Part shown: positions 47,301 to 58,900 of the stretch, in pieces
Numbering within the stretch: position 1 is the stretch's first letter
Layout: each line of letters starts with the position of its first letter
Origin: Liolophura sinensis
Lineage: Eukaryota > Mollusca > Polyplacophora > Chitonida > Chitonidae
Assembly: GCF_032854445.1 (NCBI RefSeq)
Contig: NC_088301.1
Span: 1,118,001 to 1,178,000, forward strand
Direction of reading: 5' to 3'
Length of the DNA stretch: 60,000 nucleotides
Position numbers and translations under genes: made by a program
The notes under the pieces: model-generated
The model's input: the letters and a program-made list of their open reading frames with translations, nothing else
What the model was told of the DNA's origin: nothing
Databases searched by the model: none

Positions 47301-49909
47301 CCTTATAAGAATTTATTTTGATGTCAAGAATGTTTAATTGTTTGATTTCTAAAATTTAAAAAAATCAGTAATATTCTGTGTTAACAAATTTCATCAGCTT
47401 GAGACTGTTTGCTGAGATTACATGGTATCTGTTTCAACATCCGTGTGTATGTCTGTGTGTCAGGAACATTGAGGAGCTCCAGGAGCAGAACCAAAAGTTA
47501 TTGGTGGTGGTGAGAGATCTCGGCCAGAAACTGGAGGAGAAAGAAGTGGAGGTCAAGGACTCAAGGTTAGCACAAGGGTCAAAGGTCAAAAATTGAGGGA
47601 GAGGTGGAGACGTAGTTAAGTCAAGATGACTTAAGATCAGGAAAATAGTCTTTAGCTGTATAATTATGTTGTCATGTACCTGTTGCTTTTCATAAAGGAC
47701 AAATATTGCTGGATAAGCTTACAGCAAACCTTTGAATCTGCCTGTTCAGGTAGGCATACTCCCGCTGTGAATATATCACACTCTGTGTACAGATGGCAGG
47801 ATATGAGTGCTGTATTTATAAGAGTGTAATGACTTTTCATTTTATCACAGACTTGCCAAACAAAGAAAGAACCCAGAAAGTAATTCAGTCATGAATAAAA
47901 CTGTTTGTATCTTAACATTTGAGTTCATTGAGATATTAATAATGGTAATTCTCAAGTTTTGATGTAAAAATATATAATGTTTGAATGATATGTGAATGAT
48001 ATAAGTTTTTGTTCTGATGAAAAACGAAAATGACAAGCGCAAGATGATTTTGGTAAAATTTGAATTCGAAGGATTGCTGGAATCTATTTATGATGCTGTT
48101 CATCTGTTGTCAGAATCACAGAACTGCAGGAGCAGCTGGATGGCTGTATATCTGAGCTGGAGGAACTGAGAAATGCTCGTAACAGACAGATGGAGATGGT
48201 TAGTGCATTCACCATGTGCATGTAGCTGTGGTTTAGTACCATCTTGTTGGTCTGAATTTTCGTGATCCACATACCAGAGACATCTGTCCCTGTGATCACA
48301 CATTGTCAGTAGAAAGTAACAAGTCCTATATAGATACAGGTCAGGTTGGAAATTAGATGTTATCGAATGTAGTTGGATTTTGGAAGTTGGGGGGCTATGT
48401 AATAGCGTGTGAGGGTTTTATTATTATTTGAGAGATGGAAAACTTGCCACATGAAGACACCAATGGCCCTCTCTGTCTCACTCATCAGCTGCTGAAAGTC
48501 AGTTGAATAGAAACTTCTCCCTGCTGCAGATTTGGTGTTATTAATTTGCAGACAGAAATTAACTCCAAAAAAAGAAAATTTCCATGAAAGCATAGGTAGC
48601 CAGTTCCTGCAACAAGTTTGTGTACTGCTTTGTAAAGAGCAACTTACATCATTGTAAAAAAGAAAGGTGGATGGTGCTGTATGTGGCATGTGATGTTGTG
48701 AAACAGGCTTACAGGCATATGTTAAACACTTCTCTGAATTTGTGCGCTTTTCTCATTCACACTGGATGTAACTCTCAGCTGGATTTTGTTTTTATTTGAA
48801 TACAGCTGTGTTCATGGCTCAGTACAGTTGAACACAATGTACTTCATGTATGTAATAAGTGAAGGTGTATTCAGATGGTATGCAGTTTTAGTGGTAATCT
48901 GCCTTGTTAATCCTGCTTGTATGTTGCATTACGCCAAATGAAATGCCTGCTTCATGTATGTAATAAGTGAAGGTCTTTTCAGATGGTATGCAGTTTTAGT
49001 GGTAATCTGCCTTATAAATCCTTTTTCTCTCTCATCAATCTGTGTGGTGTTCCATTCCAGGCAGAGTCAATCATCCGCCAGAGAGACATGTACAGAGTAC
49101 TGCTGGGACAGACAGGTCAACTGCCAGTAAGTAGTAACTCTTGCAAGGTAGCTGTCCATACTGGCCAAGTGTTCTAATGTGTTCAAGCTCCAGTAGGGTA
49201 ACTCTGAAGTTGTTTATGTCCTGTTCTCGCAAGGTGCAATTTCTCTGCGAACCTTCGACCCACACACATAACCATTGCTGTGCAAGCAAACTAGTATTAA
49301 GATAGTGTCAAGAAAAAAAAACATTTAATCACATTAATAAATATATTTAATATGCTCAGACTTGCATGTATAATCAGTATAATATTGCATGGTATCAGAA
49401 CTGGAGAGTTAATAATTTTCTAAAAACCTATAGTAATTTTGTAATATATTTAGCCTATCAGCTTATTGAACTGTGTATTAGTCAAATCTAAAAATCTGAT
49501 GATCAAAAATTGGATTTCAGGGAAGTAGACTGGCCCCCCAAAACATTAAACATTGCCTGAGATGTTACTTTTCCATGTTGTAGATAATTATAGGATTGTG
49601 TGCTTGTGTTGTTTCCTTTAAGAAGAGTGTTCAGTACCAGTTATTTGTTTGCCTCAGGCTAAGATAGCTGCTGGCATCACCTCCCCCGGTGCTGTCCCTG
49701 CCACATCTAACAATGGGTCCGGCCCGGGGAAAGTCTTGAGTCCTGAGGTAGACACTAGACAGATGGAGGAAATGAAAACAGCTCTTATTGAGCTCAAGTC
49801 TGAGTACGACACCTACAGGAGAGAGAAGGCCGAAAATGACAAGTAAGCCTCTGATTTACAGCCGACAAGTAAGGCTGAAAACGAATTGTATTAAACACAC
49901 ACACACATA

Positions 49910-49950
<41 letters not shown>

Positions 49951-52900
49951 TTTTTAAAATTGAACTCTTTATAAAAAACTCTTCCTAAAGTGCTGCTTTT
50001 GAACGAGTATAAAACTGTATAAAACCTAACCTCTATAAATACATGTGCAGTACTGACGAGTATGGAATAAAACAACAATCAACTATGAGGAAATAAATAA
50101 ATAAAAATCTGGTTAAGACTCATCCTGATAAATAAAGTCTAAAGTTCTGCCTGTTTGCGTTGTGTTTAGCCTGTGTTGTTGTTGCTGGCAGGATCTTGAA
50201 TGAGCAGTTGGATATACACAGGTCAGAGGCTTCCAGCCTAAGGGTACAGAATGCCAAACTTGTCTCTCAGGTGAACATTTCTTCTCTGTTTTCCCATAAA
50301 TTTGAGGAAATTCTTGATGTATTCTGACTTTGCTGGTCTGGAGAAAAATCCTCAGAAATAAAGTTTACGCAAAATACATAAAATTAAGTAACTGGGTGGT
50401 GGTTTGGTTGGTGAATTGTATAACGTGGACTTTATTATTTGTTTTGGATTTTTTCCATATGCTCTCTACATGTTCCACCTGAAATGGACATTATCCAATT
50501 TCTTGATTGAGAACAGAGATCTTAAAATAAAAGCATCCTGACTTTTCCAGTTGTAATATTTTGATTTCCTTTGAAGTCACAAAATCACTGACATTTGATG
50601 CCCATTTTGTTTCCCATCAGCTGGACTTTGCTACAGAAAGGTACAAGATTCTGCAGAATAATGCCGAGAGCTTCAAGAAGGAGATCACATCACAGAGAGA
50701 CAAGAACCAGAAATACACCACTGCAGTGATGAAACACGAGATGACCATAAACAGCCTGAAACAGGTGAGGCAACCCGGTGTGGCTCTGGGCACAACTGCA
50801 CCATTCCAGTGTGGCTCTGGGCACAACTGCGCCATTCCAGTGTGATGCTGGGCACAACTGAGACATGCCAGTGTGACGCTGAGCACAGCTGAGCCATTCC
50901 AGTGTGGCTCTGGGCACAACTGAGACATTCCAGTTCTCACACCCGAAACATCCCACACAACTGAGACATGCCAGTGTGGCTCTGGGCCCAGTTGAGACAT
51001 TCCAGTTCTCACCCCCGAAACATCCCACACAACTGAGCCATTCCAGTATGACTCTGGGCCCAGTTGAGACATTCCAGTTCTCACCCCCAAAACATCCCAC
51101 ACAACTGAGACATGCCAGTGTGGCTCTGGGCCCAGTTGAGACATTCCAGTTCTCACCCCCGAAACATCCCACACAACTGAGCCATTCCAGTGTGACTCTG
51201 GGCCCAGTTGAGACATTCCAGTTCTCACCCCCAAGACATCCCACAGAACTGAGCCATCCCAGTTTGGCTCTCGGCCAAGTTGAGACATTCCAGTTCTCAC
51301 ACCCGAAACATCCCACACAACTGAGACATGCCAGTGTGGTTCTGGGCCCAGTTGAGACATTCCAGTTCTCACACCCGAAACATCCCACACAACTGAGACA
51401 TCCCAGTATGGCTCTGGGCCCAGTTGAGACATTCCAGTTCTCACCCCCGAGACATCCCACACAACTGAGACATGCCAGTGTGACTCTGGGCCCAGTTGAG
51501 ACATTCCAGTTCTCACCCCCGAGGCATCCCACACAACTGACACATCCCAGTGTGGCTCTGGGCCCAGTTGAGACATTCCAGTTCTCACTCCCGAAACATC
51601 CCACACAGCTGAACCATTCCAGTGTGACTCTGGGCCCAGTTGAGACATTCCAGTTCTCACACCCGAAACATCCCACACAACTGAGACATCCCAGTGTGGC
51701 TCTGGGCCCAGTTGAGACATTCCAGTTCTCACCCCCGAGACATCCCACACAACTGAGACATGCCAGTGTGGCTCTGGGCCCAGTTGAGACATTCCAGTTC
51801 TCACCCCCGAAACATCCCACACAACTGAGCCATTCCAGTGTGGCTCTGGGCCCAGTTGAGACATTCCAGTTCTCACACCAGAAACATCCCACACAACTGA
51901 GCCATTCCAGTGTGGCTCTGGGCCCAGTTGAGACATTCCAGTTCTCACCCCCGAAACACCCCACATGACTGAGACATGCCAGTGTGGCTCTAGCCACAGT
52001 TGAGGCATTCCAGTGTGACAGGGCACATTTAAGATAGCCCAGTTGGCACATCTGAGACGTCGCAGTGTGGTTCTGGGCACGTCTGAGACATCCCAGTGTG
52101 GCTCTGGGCACATCTGAGACATCCCAGTGTGGCTCTGGGCACATCTGAGACATCCCAGTGTGGCTCTGGGCACATCTGAGACATCCCAGTTTGGCTCTGG
52201 GCCCATCTGAGACATCCCATTGTAGATCTGGGCACATCTGAGACATACCAGTTTGGCTCTGGGCACATCTGAGACATCCCAGTGTGGCTCTGGGCCCATC
52301 TGAGACATCCCATTGTGGCTCTGGGCACATCTGAGACATCCCATTGTGGCCCTGGGCACATCTGAGACATCCCATTGTGGCTCTGGGCACATCTGACATC
52401 CCATTGTGGCTCTGGGCACATCTGAGACATCCCATTGTGGCTCTGGACACATCTGAGACATCCCAGTGTGGCTCTGGGCACTTCTGAGACATCCCAGTGT
52501 GGCTCTGGGCACTTCTGAGACATCCCATTGTGGCTCTGGGCACATCTGAAACATCCCAGTGTGGCTCTGGGCACATCTGAGACATCCCATTGTGGCTCTG
52601 GGTACATCTGAAACATCCCAGTGTGGCTCTGGGCACTTCTGAGACATCCCATTGTGGCTCTGGGCACATCTGAAACATCCCAGTTTGGCTCTCAGCACAC
52701 ATGAGACATCCCAGTGTGGCTCTGGGCACATCTGAGACATCCCAATTTGGCTCTGGGCCCATCTGAGACATCCCAGTGTGGCTTTCAGCACACATGAGAT
52801 ATTCCATTTTGGCTCTGGGTACATCTGAGACATCCCATTGTGGCTCTGGGCACATCTGAAACATCCCAGTGTGGCTCTGGGCACATCTGAGACATCCCAT

Positions 52901-55900
52901 TGTGGCTCTGGGCACATCTGAAACATTCCAGTGTGGCTCTGGGCCCATCTGAGACATCCCAGTGTGGCTTTCAGCACACATGAGATATTCCATTTTGGCT
53001 CTGGGCACATCTGAAACATTCCAGTGTGGCTCTGGGCACATCTGAGACATCCCAGTGTGGCTCTGGGCCCATCTGAGACATCCCATTGTAGATCTGGGCA
53101 CATCTGAGACATCCCAGTTTGGCTCTGGGCACATCTGAGACATCCCAGTGTGGCTCTGGGCCCATCTGAGACATCCCATTGTGGCTCTGGGCACATCTGA
53201 GACATCCCATTGTGGCTCTGGGCACATCTGAGACATCCCATTGTGGCTCTGGGCACATCTGACATCCCATTTTGGCTCTGGGCACATCTGAGACATCCCA
53301 TTGTGGCTCTGGACACATCTGAGACATCCCAGTGTGGCTCTGGGCCCATCTGAGACATCCCAGTGTGGCTTTCAGCACACATGAGACATCCCATTTTGGC
53401 TCTGGGCACATCTGAAACATCCCAGTGTGGCTCTGGGCACATCTGAAACATTCCAGTGTGGCTCTGGGCCCATCTGAGACATCCCAGTGTGGCTTTCAGC
53501 ACACATGAGATATTCCATTTTGGCTCTGGGCACATCTGAAACATCCCAGTGTGGCTCTGGGCACATCTGAAACATCCCAGTGTGGCTCTGGGCACATCTG
53601 AAACATTCCAGTGTGGCTCTGGGCACATCTGAGACATTCCAGTGTGGCTTTCAGCACACATGAGATATTCCATTTTGGCTCTGGGCACATCTGAAACATC
53701 CCAGTGTGGCTTTGGGCACATCTGAAACATTCCAGTGTGGCTCTGGGCCCATCTGAGACATCCCAGTGTGGCTCTCAGTACACATGAGACATCCCAGTGT
53801 GGCTCTGGGCACATCTGAAACATCCCAGTTTGGCTCTCAGCACACATGAGGTATTCCAGTGTGGCTCTTGACACAGATGAGATACCATACCATGGCTCTT
53901 GGCAAAGTTGATAACCATTTGATCAAAGTTGATCACTCTAAAGCCAAGGTCCACTTACAGGTTTTCTACTACATCAGTCATAGGAAACAGTCTGGACAAA
54001 AATAATGATTATCTACCTGTAAAGGTAGCCTATTCGGTATAGTACATGTATGTTGAAACACTAGAAACTGGAAAAGTAAAACCTACCATTGTAGTACAAA
54101 ATGGAAGTGTGTTGCCAGGAATGCTGTAAGCTGCTTTGTCAGACCCAGGCTCTTGTGTCACCAGGAACTGATGGTTACTCAGGAGATGATGACCAGGTTA
54201 CAGGTTCAGTGATCTTGTTTGTGTTTGTGTCCCCATCATCCTGTTTTGTTTATGTCACCATGATCTTGTAGTGTTTTTGTCATTGGGACCTGGCTGTATT
54301 TGTGTCACACAGATCTGGTTGTGTTTGTGTTACCATGATCTTGTTGTGCACCAATGCGGTTGATGTGAGTTCAAGTCCAGCTCATACTTGCTTCCTCTCC
54401 GGCCATACATGGGAAGGTCCGTCAGCAACCTGCGAATGGTCGTCGGTTTCCCACGGGCTGTGCCCGGTTTCCACCCACCATAATACTGGCTGCCGTTGTA
54501 TAAGTGAAATATTCTTGAGTACGGCATAAAACACCAATCGGATAAATAAATAAATCAAATCTTGTTGTGTTTGTGTCACCAGGATCTGATGGGGGCTCAG
54601 GAAATGGTTACAAGGTTACAGGTGCAGTGCCAGAACCTGCGACTGGAGAAGGACTTGCTGAAAAGTGCAGAGGCGCGGCTGCTACAGGAGAAGGAGAACC
54701 TGCTGAGAGAACAAGGATCACAGAACATCCTGCTCACAAGTCTACAGACAATACAGGTCAGTTATGTTTTACAGTGGATAAAGGATTCCCTTAGGACAGT
54801 TTTGGCGTCTTGCAATGCGTATCATGTGGACATTTTTGTTTGATTTTTGGAAATAATTGCATCTATCATTATTACTCTTAAATGTTTACAGTGTGGTGAT
54901 GTAAGTGGTAGAGTATAACTGTTTCACTACTTCGTTTGATGGGCATTAATTCATGAAAGTATGACATCTAAGTCTAAATAGAAAATCATTTTTGTCTGTC
55001 CTTTAAACTAAGAAAGAAATAATGTAATTTTAAACAGAAAATCATTCTTGTCTCTGTCCTTCACATTAAGAAAGAAATAATGTAATTCTAAGCAGAAAAT
55101 CATTTTTGTCTCTGTCCTTGACATTTAGAAAGAAATAATGTAACTCTAAACAGAAAATCATTTTTGTCTCTGTCCTTAACATTAAGAAAGAAATAATGTA
55201 ACTTTAAACAGAAAATCATTTTTGTCTCTGTCCTTAACATTAAGAAAGGAATAATGTAATTTTAAACAGAAAATCATTCTTGTCTCTGTCCTTAACATTA
55301 AGAAAGAAATAATGTAATTTTAAACAGAAAATCATTTTTGCCTGTGTCCTTCACATTAAGAAACAAAGAATGTAATTGTAAACAGAAAATCATTTTTGTC
55401 TCTGTTTTTCACATTAAGAAAGAATGTAATTGTGAACAGAAAATCATTCTTGTCTCTGTCCTTACATTAAGAAAGGAATAATGTAATTGTAAACAGAAAA
55501 TCATTCTTGTCTCTGTCCTTGACATTAAGAAAGGAATAATGTAATTTTAAACAGAAAATCATTCTTGTCTCTGTCCTTAACATTAAGAAAGGAATACTGC
55601 GTTCACAAAAACTCCCTGAATGTGTTTGTTTCACCAGAATAACCTTGAACGCGCAGAATACGAGACAAAGACAAAGCTTGGCCAGAAAGTAGAGAGTCTG
55701 GAAAAGGAGTGTGGAGGTTTGAGGAGGAAAATGGACTTGGAAAGAGATCAGCACACAGCTGCCATCAAGCACTGGGAGGTGAGGCTTATACACTGGCGGG
55801 GGTGGGGGGTGAGTGCTAAACACAGGGAAATGAGTCTCAAACACGGGGGGAGGGGGGTGGTTGAGTGCTATAAAGTGGGAGGTGAGGCTTATACACTGGG

Positions 55901-58900
55901 GGTTGGGGGGGGGGGAGGTGATTGCTAAACACTGGGAAATGAGTCTCAAACACGGGGGGAGGGTGGGGGGGTGGTGAGTGCTAAACACTGGGAAATGAGT
56001 CAAACACGGGGAGGTGAGTGCTGAACACTGGGAAATGAGTCTCAAACACGAGGGGGGGGGGGGCTACACTGGGAAATGAGTCTCAAACATGGGGAGGTGA
56101 GTGCTGAACACTGGGAAATGAGTCTCAAACACGGGGGGGAGGGGGGTGGTTGAGTGCTATAAACTGGGAGGTGAGCCTTATACACTGGTACACTGGGGGT
56201 TGAGTGCTAAACACTGGGAAATGAGTCTCAAACACAGGGAGGGGTGAGTGCTAAACACTGGGAAATGAGTCTCAAACACGGGGGGATGAGTGCTTAAAAC
56301 TGGGAAATGAGTCACAAACATTGGGGGGGGGGGGGTGAGTGCTAAAAACTGGGAGGTGAGGCTTATACACTGAGGGGTGAGTGCTAAACACTGAGAAATG
56401 AGTCTCAAACACTCGGGAGTCGTGCTAAACATTGGGAAATGAGTCACAAACACAGAGGGCGTGAGTGCTAAAAACTGGGAGGTGAGTGCTTAAAACTGGG
56501 AGGAGAGGCTTATACAGTGGGGAGTAAGTGCTAAAACTTGGGGGGAGGGGCTGGGGAGGTGGGAGAAAGAGACAAACACTGGGGGGCGAATAAACTCTGG
56601 GAGGTGCGATTTAAACACTGGGAGGTGAGGTTTAAACACTGGGGGTGAGTGCTAAACACTTTGGGGGGGGGGGTGAGTCCTAAATATTGGGGGTGAGAAA
56701 ACTCGGAAAGGTGAGGCTCAAACAGTGGGGGGTGAGGTTTGAACACTGGTAGGTGAGGTTTGAAAACTGTTAGGTGAAGTTTAAACACTGGAGGGTGTGT
56801 CAAACACTTGGAGGTGAGGCTCAAACACTTGGAGGTGAGTGCTAAACATTGGGAGGTGAGGCTCTAGCACTGGATGGTGTGGATCAAACACTGGCAGGCA
56901 AGGGTAAAGCATTGGGAAGTGAGGCTTAAACACTTTGAGGTGAGGTTCAAACACCCAAAGGTAAGGCTTGAACACTGTTGGGGCTGAGGCCTACACGTAA
57001 ACACTGGGAGACGAGGCTTAGAGGCCGCACAACATATTAGGCTCTCCAATTGGACATTGACAGGAATTGAAATTCAGCCTACATGAAATGTTCTCATACA
57101 TCCTAAAATAAATGGGACACTCCCCATCCCTTCCCTTATTTTTGTGTCGGCAGCATACTAATGGTTCTAATTTCTCTGTGTTGTCAGAGTCAGGTACGTG
57201 AGCTGAGAAGTCAGCTGGAGATGGAACTGACCAAACATCAGGGCACACGGGAACAGCTGGCTAAAGTCACAAGTAACCTCGCCAGTCTGCAACAAGAGGT
57301 AAAACTGCTCTACTTCAGACTGCAAACTCTCTGTGAAATGCTCTTGTTTTAGCTTGATGGATGAAGTTGTAGGTTCAAATCTAGCTCACATGGAAATGAT
57401 GGCAAAATGAGATGAAAGAGCATCAAAACGTATTTCAGATATGATCTTTAATATGTTTTTGGATTTTTTTTCTTTGGAGAAAAGGGTTTTGAACATATTT
57501 TTGTGTGGTGGGTATTTGGGACCACAGTTTGGTATCTATCATTGTTGCATAATAATGTTCTAAATAATGATGTGATGCATGTCTAATAAATTGATTTGAA
57601 TATGCATTTTTTGTTATTTAATCTGAATTATAATATTTTTGAATATGTTGAAAACGAAAATATGATCAGGTTGAACACAATTGTTAGCTGAAAAGACCAA
57701 AATCTAGTGCAAATATATTTATTTAATATGTGTTACATCCTCACTTGTAACATTATTACACAGAGACAACATATATCAAAACGTTGTCCCAAATACCTAC
57801 TATACAAAAATTATTTTCAAGTGTCTTTTTCTCTTTAGAGAAAAAAAAATTGACTATCACATTTACAACCAGTTTTTCGCACTCTTTTTATCTGAACTGT
57901 ATGTATTTATGTTTTCTCTACCTTTAAGTCAGGAGCATTGTCAGGTGCAGTGGTTTCTCCTGCCTCTGTCTGGTTTCCTCCATGTGTAAATCTCACTGCT
58001 GTCATATCAGACAAGCAAATAAATATGTGAAGTACTTGTATATACTTGTAAAGATTGGTGTTACACATGGATGAGGTGAAATAGGGACTGATTTTGTGAG
58101 ACAGTTTATGCAAAATTTGATGCCAGAGATGTGTGAGGACTGATTTGCTTTTCTGTCTGATCCCCAGTTATCCTTGAAGGAAGCCAGGTATGCCGCTGCC
58201 CAAGCTAAGCTGCAACGACCCCTCGCTTCTGCAGGTAAACTTGAACTTTCCATATAAGTAGTCAGTTTACTGCTGGGGCTTGTCTTCTATACAGTGTCTA
58301 TATCCATTTATTCATTGCACTTGTGAAGGAACAGCTATTGGTGAAATTAACAAACCAAGATGTGTTTAAAAGAAAACAAAAAATTGGTTGAATTCAAGCC
58401 TTGTGGATACGTGTGTTATTCATGAAGATGTTGAATTGTGTAGACGTTACGAGGATGTCGAACTGTGTAGATGAGGATGTTGAACTGTGTAGATGTTATG
58501 AGGACATTGAACTGTGTAGACGTTACGAGGATGTTGAACTGTGTAGATGAGGATGTTGAATTGTGTAGATGTTACGAGGGTGTTGAATTGAAAACTAGGA
58601 GGTTAAGCAGGCACACTTTATGTCTATGGCTGCTCTGAGTGTCAAAATGCTCTGTGGTTGGCGTTAAAAAGCTTGCTCATGTCATGTGTAGGTGAGGATG
58701 CAGGGGACACAACTCCTAACTTACAGGCAGAAGAACTGAAGGATTTGAAGATGCAGCTGAGACAGGCTGATGTGGAGATCAGAGGTAAGGCAGATAATCA
58801 ACCCATTCTCTCCTGATTTCTCCTCTTTTAGTGGTTGAAAAGTGGAAAAATAAGCTATACTTAATCTGTTGGCTATGAAATTATCACCATGGATTATGTC

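Noticed and set aside
50617-53874. 1085-codon antisense ORF, the largest in the window
   Set aside because: It runs exactly over the 72-bp and 31-bp arrays, repeats every 24 or 31 residues, and overlaps TPR exon 23 in antisense. Stop-free repeat units explain it fully.
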